Source: Alkalisalibacterium limincola (GTDB lineage: Bacteria; Pseudomonadota; Gammaproteobacteria; Xanthomonadales; Xanthomonadaceae). From it: a stretch of DNA of 64,000 bases. Below the pieces are notes generated by a model. It was not told the DNA's origin and searched no databases. It worked only from the letters and a program-made list of their open reading frames with translations. The position numbers and the translations under genes are program-made. Location: assembly GCF_008017755.1 (NCBI RefSeq), contig NZ_VRTS01000003.1, positions 62,001 to 126,000 of the forward strand, in the 5' to 3' direction. Shown in pieces: positions 29,746 to 38,305 of the stretch (the stretch's first letter is position 1; each line of letters begins with the position of its first letter).

Positions 29746-31776
29746 ATGATCCGATGGCTTTTCCTTGTCGCAGTTTTCGTCCTTGTGTCCGCGGGCCAGC
29801 CGGTTCTCGCGGCCGGCATGAGCCTGGAGCAGATCGCGAAGACGCAGTTCGTCACCGACGCCCAGGCCAGTCCCGATGGCAGCCGCATTGCCTACGTGCT
29901 GTCCGTTCCGCGCCAGCCCGGCGTGGATGCGGATGGTCCCAACCGCACCGAGCTCCACGTGGTCGATGCCAACGGCGACAGCCGCCGCTTCGTCGGCGAG
30001 GCCGCTTCCGTGGCGTCCGTGCGCTGGCACCCCGACGGTGACGGGATCGCGTTCATCGGCAAGCGCGAGGGCGATGAACATCGCTCCCTGCACCTGATTC
30101 CCCTGGACGGCGGCGAGCCGCGACGCCTGGCGAAGGCCGCGGCGGACATCCGGGCCTATTCCTTCGCGCCCGATGGACGCGAGGTGGCGGTGCTGGTGCA
30201 GGCCCCCGAGTCGGCCGACGCGCGCGCCCTTCGCGAGAAGGGCTTCAGCCAGAAGATCTTCGAGGAGGACTGGCGGCCGGTGGAGGTCTGGATCCACGGG
30301 CTGGGAGATGATCCGGCCGAACCGCGCCGACTCGAGCTCGAAGGTTCGGTCCAGGGGGTCCATTGGAGCCCCGGCGGTGATCGCCTGGCGGTGGCGATCG
30401 CCCCGCGCCAGGTCGTGGACGACACGCTGATGTTCGTGCGCGTGCACATGGTCGCCCGCGACGGTCGCGTGCTTGGCGAGGTGGACACGCCGGGCAAGCT
30501 CGGCAACATGGCCTGGGCACCGGACGGCAGGCACCTGGCCCTGGTGGCCACCGAGGACGTGCATGACCCCCGCGAAGGCCGGCTGACGGTGGTGGGGCGG
30601 GACGGAGGCACGCCCCGCAACCTCCTGCCGGACCTGGAGGGACACGTATGGCACGTCGACTGGTCGGGCAACGACCGGATCGTGTTCATCAGCTACGAGG
30701 GCGTCGAGGCACGCGTGGGCGAGATCGGCGTGGACGGTGGCTCGCAGCGCGACCTGGTGGCCGCGGGTGGACCCATCTGGAGTGGCCTGAGCGTGGCCCG
30801 CAGCGGCGACATCGCCCTGGTGGCGAATGCACCCGGCCACCCGGGTGAGGTCTTCCGCCTCGCCCGGGGGCAGGGTGAACCGCAACGCCTGACCGACTCG
30901 AACCCGTGGCTTGCCGACGTCGAACTGGCCCGCCAGGAAGTGGTCCGTTACGCCGCCCGCGACGGGCTGGAGATCGAGGGCATCCTCTACCACCCGCTGC
31001 AGCGCGCCGGCAATGCGCGCGTGCCGCTGATCCTCGCCGTGCATGGCGGTCCGGAGGCGCACTACTCCAACGGCTGGCTGACCAGCTACAACCTGCCGGC
31101 CCAGCATGCGGCCAGCCGGGGCTTCGCGGTGTTCTACCCGAACTACCGGGCCAGCACCGGGCGCGGCGTGGAGTTCTCCCAGCTCAACCACGGGCGCCCG
31201 GCGAAGGAGGAGTTCGACGACCTGGTGGACGGTGTCGACCACCTGATCGAAACCGGGCTGGTGGACGGCGACCGCGTCGGCATCACCGGTGGCTCGTACG
31301 GGGGGTATGCCAGTGCCTGGGGCGCGACCTACTACAGCGAGCGTTTCGCTGCCGCGGTCATGAACGTCGGGCTGTCGGACAAGATCGGGATGATGGGCAC
31401 GACCGACATCCCGCAGGAACTCTACCTGGTGCACTACCTGACCTGGCCGTGGGAAGACTGGACGATGTACACCGAGGCCAGCCCGATCTACTACGCGAAC
31501 CGGTCGCGCACGCCGACGCTGATCCTGCATGGCGAGGCGGACACGCGGGTGGACGTGACCCAGTCCAAGACGATGTACCGGTTCCTGAAGCTGGCCGGAC
31601 AGGCGCCCGTGCGCCTGGTGCTGTATCCGGGCGAGGGCCACGGCAACGTGCGCGCGGCCTCGCGCTGGGACTACTCGCTGCGCCTGATGCGCTGGATGGA
31701 GCATTACCTGGTGGGCGAGGGCGGCGACATGCCGCCCTACGAGATCGACTACCGGCTGCAGTCCGCGGAGGACTGA
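29746..31776 (+). CDS. exported S9 family peptidase (prolyl oligopeptidase-like)
   Basis: A 676-residue exported serine peptidase. Residues 1-22 are a signal peptide (LFLVAVFVLVSAGQPVLAAG). Residues about 30-390 form WD40-like beta-propeller repeats (QASPDGSRIAYVLS, SVRWHPDGDGIAFIG, MAWAPDGRHLALVA) that gate the active site. The C-terminal alpha/beta hydrolase carries Ser in GGSYGGYASAWG, Asp in HGEADTRVDV and His in GEGHGNVRA. Homologues degrade short peptides in the periplasm, and the dipeptidyl/acylaminoacyl subtype is likely. ATG 29746 has GGAG seven bases upstream, and longer starts would bury the signal peptide. The gene ends at a hairpin shared with the convergent carboxypeptidase. Confidence 0.93.
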   Translation: MIRWLFLVAVFVLVSAGQPVLAAGMSLEQIAKTQFVTDAQASPDGSRIAYVLSVPRQPGVDADGPNRTELHVVDANGDSRRFVGEAASVASVRWHPDGDGIAFIGKREGDEHRSLHLIPLDGGEPRRLAKAAADIRAYSFAPDGREVAVLVQAPESADARALREKGFSQKIFEEDWRPVEVWIHGLGDDPAEPRRLELEGSVQGVHWSPGGDRLAVAIAPRQVVDDTLMFVRVHMVARDGRVLGEVDTPGKLGNMAWAPDGRHLALVATEDVHDPREGRLTVVGRDGGTPRNLLPDLEGHVWHVDWSGNDRIVFISYEGVEARVGEIGVDGGSQRDLVAAGGPIWSGLSVARSGDIALVANAPGHPGEVFRLARGQGEPQRLTDSNPWLADVELARQEVVRYAARDGLEIEGILYHPLQRAGNARVPLILAVHGGPEAHYSNGWLTSYNLPAQHAASRGFAVFYPNYRASTGRGVEFSQLNHGRPAKEEFDDLVDGVDHLIETGLVDGDRVGITGGSYGGYASAWGATYYSERFAAAVMNVGLSDKIGMMGTTDIPQELYLVHYLTWPWEDWTMYTEASPIYYANRSRTPTLILHGEADTRVDVTQSKTMYRFLKLAGQAPVRLVLYPGEGHGNVRAASRWDYSLRLMRWMEHYLVGEGGDMPPYEIDYRLQSAED

Positions 31777-31786
31777 GCCGGCGGCA

Positions 31787-31813
31787 CGGGCACCGGTGCT
31801 GCACCGGTGCCCG
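31787..31813. terminator. bidirectional hairpin between convergent peptidase genes
   Basis: A perfect 10-bp stem (CGGGCACCGG with its complement) and a 7-base loop lie in the 50-base gap between the stops of the S9 and M14 peptidase genes. There is no U tract. Confidence 0.65.
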
Positions 31814-31826
31814 CGTCTGACGGGGC

Positions 31827-34325
31827 TCAGTAGTCGGCCGTGACCTCGGCGGAGCAGTCGCTGCTTCCCGCGTCGCACACGCGGAAGGAAAGCACGCCGG
31901 GCTGGCGTTCGCTGAAGGCCAGCGAGCCGGTATTGGCCACGCGCTGCCACACGCTGCCATTGCGATGGACGTCGACCTCGTCGGCACCGCCCACCCATGC
32001 GAGCGTGATGGTTCGCGTCATGCGGCTGCGGGCCTGCACCTCGGCCGTGAGCTCGCGGGGGCCGGGAGGCAGGAGGCCTCCCTCGTGGCCGCCGACCAGC
32101 GTGACGCCCGAGAACGCGGTGTAGGGATGGATCCTCACGAACCAGGGCCCCGGGGTGCTCGGGATCGGGTGCGCGGCCGTGCCACAGGTTTCCTCGTTGC
32201 CGTTGAGGTAGGGACGGCAGTCGTAGGCGCTCAGCGTCGGCAGCTCGGCATGGCGCACGTAGAGGTCGGCATCGCCCGTGCCTCCCGAGATCGAGAAGCG
32301 CAGGTCGCTGGCGCCTTCCGGCACGTCGAGCCGGAAGTACAGCGGGCCACCGGATGCGGCGAGCCCACCGACCGGTTCGCCATTGGCCAGCACGCCGTCG
32401 AGTTCCACGACCGATACCGCCGCCGACGTGGTGGCCGACGCGCCCTGGTCGTCCTCGACGTCGAGCGAGACGATGTAGGTGCCCGTCGCGGAGTACGCAT
32501 GCACGGGGTTGCGCTGGGTGGATACGTTGCCGTCGCCGAAGTCCCAGGACCACGACGCCACGTCCCCGTCCGGGTCGGTCGACAGGTCGGTGAAGCTGGC
32601 CTGCAGGCCATCGGTCTGGACGTCGAACGCGGCGTCCGGTGCCTGGTTGTCGACGTCCCCGACCATGAACATCGCTGCGTTGGGCGTACCGCGGGCGCCA
32701 CTGGCGTCGATGCCCTGGACGAAGACCAGGTGCCTTCCGGGTGGCAGTCCGGCGGTATTGATGCTGCCGGCGACCATGGCGACCGGACCGTCGAAGGCGC
32801 CGCCCAGCGGTTGCAGCGGGATCGGCACGGCTCCCTCGTCCCAGGGCGTGGTGCCGAGGAAGGCCTCGGCGGCGACGATGTCGTGGACCGGCTCGCTGCC
32901 GTTGCTCTGGTTGAAGCCGCGGTCGTCGACCGTGGCGGTGACGGTCAGCGTCGTGCCGGCGACGACGCTGGCGTAGTCCACGGACACCGCGGTGGTGTCG
33001 GGCCCCGACGGCAGCAGGTAGGGCGCCTGCAGGCTGCGTGCGGCATAGCGCATCGAGGCCAGGTTGTCGGGCAGGGTCTGCGAGTGGAAGGTGTCGCAGT
33101 CCTCGAAGAAGCTGATGCCGAACTCGTAGGTGTAGGAGGGCACGCCCAGCTTTCCGTAGAAAGTGTCGTCGGTGGTGCCGTCGGTGGGATACAGCTCGAT
33201 CGCCTGCTGCGGGCGGTAGCCGTTGAACCACGCCAGGCGTCGACCCAGCGTGCGCATGGCGGTGCCATTGGCGGTGGGCTGGTTGGTGTCGCCCCATGAC
33301 CAGAGCACCAGCTTGGAGAAGCTGTGGTTGTCGAAGAACAGGCCCTGGTAGTCGACCGGCGCGGGCGCGTTGCGGTCGTCGTCGCGACGGTCGGGGAACA
33401 CGCCGCCCTGGTAGACCCCGTTCGCGTCCGGGGTGCCCGCCACGTATTCGATGATGTTCCGGGTTTCCGGTTCCGACGCGGCGGTCGGGCCTCGATAGGT
33501 CGTCGCGCAGGGGTTGCCGCTCGACCCGTTGGCGGTGCCGCCCCAGCCGTAGACGAAATTGCGGTTGAGGTCGATGCCGTCGGCATTGAGTGGACAGGCG
33601 CCATTGAGGTCGTTGGTGTTCTTGCGCCAGGAGATTCCGCTTTCGGCGCGCTTGCGGCCATCGGGATTGGCCTGGAGGATGAAGTGGAACTCGAAGTTGT
33701 CCAGCAGCCACGTGGCCTCGGCATCGCTGCCGTAGCCGGCGAGGAGTTGCTCGGCGAAGCGGGTGGTGAGTTCGGCCGTGGTGTATTCGCGCGCATGCAA
33801 TGCGCTGAGCATGACCATCGCGGGCTTGTCGGGAACGTCCACGTCGGTGGCGGAATTGGTCAGCTTCAGCACGCGCATCTCGTAACCCGCCTGGGGGTCC
33901 TGGCTGCGCTCCCAGCTGGGTCCGATGTCGATGACGGAGGCGAAGCCGGGGGCGGTGGCGGCCATCGCATCCATGGCCTCGTAGGTTTCCTCCACCGTGC
34001 GGTAGCAGGCAAAGCCCGGTATCGACTGGACGCCGCCTGCGCGGGTGGCGGCGAGCTGGTGTGCGCGCATGCGCGAGGTGGCGTACTCGTCGACTTCCAC
34101 GCGCAGCCCGCTTCGCTGCAGGAAATGGATGTCCTCGCTGCTCGCTTCGGCGCGCACGAGGCCTTTCTCCCGGTCCACGTCGAGGTGTTGGAAACGCACC
34201 GCGATCCGCTCCAGCTGGGCCTGGCTGGTGAAGTGGGCGTGGATGAAATAGTCGCCCTCGCCGTGGCCCGCGGCAGGGACGGACAGGCCCAGCAGCACGG
34301 CGGCCGCGAGTGATCGTACGAACAT
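31827..34325 (-). CDS. secreted M14 zinc carboxypeptidase with PKD and pre-peptidase C-terminal domains
   Basis: An 832-residue secreted metallocarboxypeptidase. Residues 1-20 are a signal peptide, followed by a propeptide-like domain (HLDVDREKGLVRAEASSEDI). In the catalytic domain, zinc ligands lie in VMLSALHAREYTTAELTTR and further along in LFFDNHSFSKLVLW, with the substrate-binding GIDLNRNFVYGWGG between them. A PKD domain follows at about 610-690 (SWSWDFGDGNVSTQRNPVHAY) and a PPC domain at about 705-790 (YFRLDVPEGASDLRFSISGG). Such C-terminal domains are typical of type II secreted enzymes of Lysobacter-like predators and usually aid substrate binding or are cleaved off. ATG 34323-34325. 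Confidence 0.93.
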   Translation of the reverse strand: MFVRSLAAAVLLGLSVPAAGHGEGDYFIHAHFTSQAQLERIAVRFQHLDVDREKGLVRAEASSEDIHFLQRSGLRVEVDEYATSRMRAHQLAATRAGGVQSIPGFACYRTVEETYEAMDAMAATAPGFASVIDIGPSWERSQDPQAGYEMRVLKLTNSATDVDVPDKPAMVMLSALHAREYTTAELTTRFAEQLLAGYGSDAEATWLLDNFEFHFILQANPDGRKRAESGISWRKNTNDLNGACPLNADGIDLNRNFVYGWGGTANGSSGNPCATTYRGPTAASEPETRNIIEYVAGTPDANGVYQGGVFPDRRDDDRNAPAPVDYQGLFFDNHSFSKLVLWSWGDTNQPTANGTAMRTLGRRLAWFNGYRPQQAIELYPTDGTTDDTFYGKLGVPSYTYEFGISFFEDCDTFHSQTLPDNLASMRYAARSLQAPYLLPSGPDTTAVSVDYASVVAGTTLTVTATVDDRGFNQSNGSEPVHDIVAAEAFLGTTPWDEGAVPIPLQPLGGAFDGPVAMVAGSINTAGLPPGRHLVFVQGIDASGARGTPNAAMFMVGDVDNQAPDAAFDVQTDGLQASFTDLSTDPDGDVASWSWDFGDGNVSTQRNPVHAYSATGTYIVSLDVEDDQGASATTSAAVSVVELDGVLANGEPVGGLAASGGPLYFRLDVPEGASDLRFSISGGTGDADLYVRHAELPTLSAYDCRPYLNGNEETCGTAAHPIPSTPGPWFVRIHPYTAFSGVTLVGGHEGGLLPPGPRELTAEVQARSRMTRTITLAWVGGADEVDVHRNGSVWQRVANTGSLAFSERQPGVLSFRVCDAGSSDCSAEVTADY

Positions 34326-34438
34326 TGTTTGGTGTCTCCCCGGGAGGGCCGCGCGCCGCGGAGGCGGTCGATGCGGCCTGGATTCACACCGGTTGTAAGG
34401 GCAAAGCACGCGGCGGGTCAAACGCCACGCGTCGGCAA

Positions 34439-35221
34439 TCAGGCCGGATCGGCGAGTAGCTGGCGACGCCGCTCGAACAGGCATATGGCCGCCGCCGCGG
34501 CGACGTTGAGCGATTCGATTCCGGCCTGCATCGGGATATGCACGCGCAGCGTTGCGCGTCCGGCGACGGCGTCGGACACGCCACGACCCTCCGCACCGAG
34601 CGCCAGGAGCAGATCGCCGCGCAGGTCGAGCCCATAGAGGCTGCGTGCCTGGTCGAGCGTGGTGATCGCACGCGGACCGGCGAAGGCATCCATTGCCGCG
34701 GCGCAATCCACGCGCTCGATGACGGGGATGGCGAAATGGGCACCCATGGCGGCGCGCAGCACCTTGGGCGACCAGGCATCGGCGCACCCCAGGCCCAGCC
34801 AGGCCTGGTCGATCCCGGCGGCCGCGGCGGTGCGCAGTATCGTCCCGACATTGCCGGGATCCTGGATGCCATCGAGCAACACGCAGGCGCCGTCGCGACG
34901 CAGTGCAGGTGGCTCCGGCAGCGTAGCCAGGGCAAGCAGTCCGGTCGGGCTGGCCATCTGCTCGATCTCGTCGAACAGCGCGCCGGACAGCACGACTGCC
35001 GGGGCCCCGGCCTGGCCGACCACCTGCTCGACCTCGGGCTGTCCGACGTGTCCCTCGCGCAGCAGCACGCGTTGCAGGGACCAGCCCGCGTGCAGTGCGC
35101 TGAGCGCCAGGTGCGTGCCCGACAGCAGCACCAGCCCGCTCTTGAGACGCTCGCGGCGGCTTTCCGACAGCTTGAGTGCCTGTCGGAAGACGGGGTTTTG
35201 ACGCGAGTGGATGATGTCCAA
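34439..35221 (-). CDS. TrmH/SpoU-family RNA methyltransferase
   Basis: About 260 residues. The N-terminal substrate-binding part begins DIIHSRQNPVFRQALKLSES. The SPOUT knot follows: VLLDGIQDPGNVGTILRTAA, LLALGAEGRGVSD and VHIPMQAGIESLNVAAAAAI, the three diagnostic motifs of 2'-O-ribose methyltransferases such as RlmB and TrmH. The methyl donor is S-adenosylmethionine; whether tRNA or 23S rRNA is the target cannot be told. No ATG or GTG lies close upstream in frame, and TTG 35219-35221 gives the conserved start. A longer start would overlap the divergent ubiB region. Start confidence is low. Confidence 0.85.
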   Translation of the reverse strand: MDIIHSRQNPVFRQALKLSESRRERLKSGLVLLSGTHLALSALHAGWSLQRVLLREGHVGQPEVEQVVGQAGAPAVVLSGALFDEIEQMASPTGLLALATLPEPPALRRDGACVLLDGIQDPGNVGTILRTAAAAGIDQAWLGLGCADAWSPKVLRAAMGAHFAIPVIERVDCAAAMDAFAGPRAITTLDQARSLYGLDLRGDLLLALGAEGRGVSDAVAGRATLRVHIPMQAGIESLNVAAAAAICLFERRRQLLADPA

Positions 35222-35292
35222 GGCGGGCGGTCCGGCGGCAGTCGGTGGCCCATTATCACCGCTGCACCGATGACGGCCAGCAGCGCGCGCCG

Positions 35293-35298
35293 TATGCT
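35293..35298 (+). promoter_or_regulatory. -10-like box upstream of ubiB
   Basis: TATGCT, five of six matches to the -10 consensus, lies 30 bases before the ubiB ATG. The same TATGCTGG string recurs at 53277 before another gene, which supports a real promoter element. Confidence 0.35.
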
Positions 35299-35327
35299 GG
35301 CGCGGCACGGACCAGGGGTGGGAACGC

Positions 35328-37010
35328 ATGTTGTGGGAAGGCATCACGGCGGCACGCGACATCGGACGGCTGCAGACCATCGCCGCCGTGCTCATCCGCT
35401 ACGGCTTCGGCGACATCGTCGGCCGCCTCGGGATGGCCGGAATGCTCAGGCGCGCCGGCAAGGTGTTGCCGCTGGAGCATCTCGAGGAACTGGTCGCGTT
35501 GCCCGCGCCGGTGCGGGTGCGCCGCGCGCTGGAGGACATGGGCCCGACCTTCGTGAAACTGGGCCAGATCCTGGCCACGCGCGTGGACATCTTCGCGCCC
35601 GAGTGGATCGAGGAGTTCAGCAAGCTGCAGGGCAACACGCCTCCGGTGGCCTTCGATCGCATCAGGCCGCAGATCGAGGCCGACCTGGGCATGCCTCCCG
35701 AGCAGGCGTTTGCCTTCTTCGACACCACGCCCATCGCGGCTGCGTCGATCGCGCAGGTGCATCGGGCACGCCTGCACGACGGTACCGAGGTCGTGGTCAA
35801 GGTGCGGCGCCCCGGTATCGAACCGGTGGTGGAGGCGGACATGCGCCTGCTGCAGCGGCTGGCGCAGATCGCCGAGGAGGAGTCGCCGGAGATGCGTCGC
35901 TACCAGCCCCGTGCGGTGGTGCGGCAGTTCCAGGCCTCGCTGACGCGCGAGCTCGACCTGGCCGCGGAGTGCCGGCATGCCGAGCGCATCGCCACCAGCT
36001 TCGAGGACGACGAGGAGCTCGTCGTGCCCCGTGTGTACTGGGAATTCACCGGCAAGCGCATGAATGTCCAGGAATACATCGACGGCATCCGCATGTCGGA
36101 CATCGCCGCGATCGAGGCCGCGGGGCTTGATCGGAAACTGATCGCACGGCGTGGGGGGCAGGCCGTCCTGAAGATGATGTTCGAGGATGGTTTCTTCCAC
36201 GCCGACCCGCATCCGGGCAATGTCTTCTGCCTGCCCGGGAACCGCATCGCATTGATCGACTACGGCATGGTGGGACGCTTGTCGGAACGACGTCGGGCGC
36301 AGCTGGTGACGCTGCTGCATGGCATGGTCCAGCGCGACGTCGACCGGGTGACCGAGGTGCTGCTGGACTGGGCGGCCGAGCCCACGGTGGACGACGGGCA
36401 GCTGACCCAGGATGTCGATGCCTTCGTGGACCGCTACCACGGGGTGCCGCTCGAACAGCTGGACCTGTCGATGATGCTGGTCGAGGTCACCACGATGCTG
36501 CGCGAGAACCGCCTGGCGCTGCCGCCGGACCTCGCGCTGCTGGTCAAGGTGTTCATCACGCTGGAGGGCATGGGCCGGCGGCTGGATCCGGACTTCGACA
36601 TGGTGGGGGAGTCCGCGCCGTTCCTGCAGCGGGCCTTCGTCGCCCGGTATGCCCCGAAGGCGGTGCTGCGCAAGGGCTGGCAGGTGCTGTCGGATTCCGC
36701 CTCCGTCGCCGCGGAGCTGCCGCGCGACCTGCGCCGGCTGATGCGCTCGGCGCGGGAAGGACAGGTCAGGATCAAGGTGGACGTCGACCGGCTGAAGCAG
36801 TTCGGCGAGCAGGTCGACCACTCCGCCAACCGGCTGACGGTCGGCCTGGTGACGTCGGCGCTGATCGTCGGCTCCTCGATCGCGCTGACCGTCGACGCGG
36901 GCCCGACCCTGTTGGGGCTTCCCCTCTTCGGCCTGCTGGGCTTCATTGGTGCGGGCATCGGTGGCGTATGGCTGCTGGTGTCGATCTGGCGCAGCGGCGG
37001 CGGGACCTGA
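35328..37010 (+). CDS. ubiB: ABC1/AarF/UbiB family protein-kinase-like protein
   Basis: A 560-residue membrane-associated atypical kinase/ATPase needed for ubiquinone synthesis in gammaproteobacteria. The UbiB-specific KxGQ motif is in TFVKLGQILATRVDIFAPEW. The Ala-rich loop that replaces the glycine-rich loop is AAASIAQVHRARLHDG, with the lysine in VVVKVRRPGIE and the catalytic HADPHPGNVF and LIDYGMVG motifs. Residues about 500-555 hold two membrane helices (VTSALIVGSSIALTV; LFGLLGFIGAGIGGVWLLV). No other ubi genes are adjacent. ATG 35328 with GGGTGGGAA upstream. Confidence 0.92.
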   Translation: MLWEGITAARDIGRLQTIAAVLIRYGFGDIVGRLGMAGMLRRAGKVLPLEHLEELVALPAPVRVRRALEDMGPTFVKLGQILATRVDIFAPEWIEEFSKLQGNTPPVAFDRIRPQIEADLGMPPEQAFAFFDTTPIAAASIAQVHRARLHDGTEVVVKVRRPGIEPVVEADMRLLQRLAQIAEEESPEMRRYQPRAVVRQFQASLTRELDLAAECRHAERIATSFEDDEELVVPRVYWEFTGKRMNVQEYIDGIRMSDIAAIEAAGLDRKLIARRGGQAVLKMMFEDGFFHADPHPGNVFCLPGNRIALIDYGMVGRLSERRRAQLVTLLHGMVQRDVDRVTEVLLDWAAEPTVDDGQLTQDVDAFVDRYHGVPLEQLDLSMMLVEVTTMLRENRLALPPDLALLVKVFITLEGMGRRLDPDFDMVGESAPFLQRAFVARYAPKAVLRKGWQVLSDSASVAAELPRDLRRLMRSAREGQVRIKVDVDRLKQFGEQVDHSANRLTVGLVTSALIVGSSIALTVDAGPTLLGLPLFGLLGFIGAGIGGVWLLVSIWRSGGGT

Positions 37011-37027
37011 GGCAGGGCCGCGGTTGC

Positions 37028-37033
37028 TATGAT
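37028..37033 (+). promoter_or_regulatory. -10 box of a probably leaderless transcript
   Basis: TATGAT, a five-of-six -10 match, ends seven bases before the ATG at 37040, so transcription would start at or next to the start codon. No Shine-Dalgarno sequence is present. The alternative is read-through from ubiB. Confidence 0.4.
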
Positions 37034-37039
37034 GGGCGC

Positions 37040-37405
37040 ATGTCGAAACTCCTGCTCAACCTGCGCCACGTTCCCGACGACGAAGCCGCCGACGTGCGCA
37101 AACTGCTCGATGAGCACGGGATTGCCTGGTACGAAACCGATCCGGGCAACTGGTGGATCTCTGCCGGCGGCATCTGGGTCAAGCAGGACGCCGATTTCCC
37201 ACGCGCCAAGGAGGCGATGGCCGCCTACCAGGCACAACGCGCGAGCGCGGCACGCGAGGCGCATGCCCGTGACGTGGCCGAGGGCAGTGCGGAAACCTTC
37301 TCCGATCGGCTCCGGGCCGACCCGGCCGGCGTGGCGGTGCGTGTCGCCGGCATGCTGCTGATCCTCGCGCTGATGGCCCTTCCCGTGGTGCTGCTCTTCC
37401 GCTGA
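37040..37405 (+). CDS. DUF6164 family protein with C-terminal membrane anchor
   Basis: A 121-residue protein. Residues 1-60 form a small alpha/beta domain (LLLNLRHVPDDEAADVRKLL, WYETDPGNWWISAGGIWVKQ) resembling the putative signal-transducing DUF2007/DUF6164 type. A charged helix follows, then a single membrane helix at about 101-120 (GMLLILALMALPVVLLFR). The orientation would leave the domain in the cytoplasm. Function unknown. ATG 37040 lies 29 bases after the ubiB stop. Confidence 0.8.
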   Translation: MSKLLLNLRHVPDDEAADVRKLLDEHGIAWYETDPGNWWISAGGIWVKQDADFPRAKEAMAAYQAQRASAAREAHARDVAEGSAETFSDRLRADPAGVAVRVAGMLLILALMALPVVLLFR

Positions 37406-37525
37406 ACCGGCACGCGTGGCCGAGCGTCATGACCCGTCGTTCAGGTTTGTGGGCGTTGAATACGTCTTGCAACCGGCCCTGGACGTCAGCCGGTCAGCGA
37501 CCATCGACCCAAAGGGAGATTTGAC

Positions 37526-38247
37526 ATGCAAACCACGCTGAAGCCCCGCCACCTGTTCCTTGCCATCGGCAGCACGCTGGCCCTCGCCGCTTGTGCGCCG
37601 CAGCAGACCTATCGCACCCCGCCGCCGCCGGGCCCGCAGCAGCAGCCGCAGCAGCAGCCCACCGAAGGCCAGCGCAGCCGCACCGCGACCGGTGCCGGCA
37701 TTGGCGCCCTGGCGGGTGCCGTGATCGGCGCGATCAGCGGCGATGATGCCCGCGAGCGACGCCAGCGTGCGCTGGTGGGTGCCGGCGTGGGCGCACTGGC
37801 CGGCGCCGGCGTGGGTACCTACATGGACCGCCAGGAAGAGCGCATGCGCCGCGAGATGGAAGGCACCGGCGTGGAAGTCGTGCGCCAGGGCGACGACCTC
37901 ATCCTGAACATGCCCGAGAGCATCACTTTCGGCTTCGACAGTGCCGAACTCAATCCGCGTGCGCTGGGCGTGCTCGATCGCGTCGGCAGCGTGGCCGCCG
38001 AGTATCCGCAGACCCTGCTGGAGATCGCCGCCACACCGACAGCGTCGGCTCGGATGCGTACAACGACCGCCTGTCCGAGCGTCGCGCGCAGGCCGTGGGC
38101 AGCTACCTGCGCGGCCGTGGCGTGGCCGACCAGCGCATGATGATCATCGGTGCCGGCAAGCGCTACCCGATCGCCAGCAACAATACCGAACAGGGTCGCG
38201 CGCAGAACCGGCGCGTGGAGCTCACCTTCATGCCGATCCGCGAGTAA
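37526..38247 (+). CDS. OmpA-family peptidoglycan-binding lipoprotein, broken by one frameshift
   Basis: About 240 residues after restoring one base. Signal peptide and lipobox LAAC are at about residues 20-23. A Pro/Gln linker follows, then a glycine-zipper region with RTATGAGIGALAGAVIGAIS and ALVGAGVGALAGAGVGTYMD, which can insert into membrane. The OmpA-like domain starts near residue 120 (ITFGFDSAELNPRALGVLDR) and breaks after LLEIA near 38029. It resumes one frame over with HTDSVGSDAYNDRLSERRAQ, then AVGSYLRGRGV and NRRVELTF, ending at TAA 38245-38247. GCCGCCAC for GCCGGCCAC, one G missing, accounts for it. This is the YiaD/Pal-like class that ties the outer membrane to peptidoglycan. ATG 37526 with AAGGGAG upstream. 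Confidence 0.9.
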
Positions 38248-38305
38248 CGCGCGGCGGCTGGCTGCCCGCAGGCAGCCACCGCTTGCGGGACCGGATGCAC
38301 GGGTT

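Noticed and set aside
29638-33711. A 1,357-codon minus-strand frame
   Set aside because: It covers the S9 peptidase antisense and the M14 gene out of frame, with no recognisable motif. It is a shadow.
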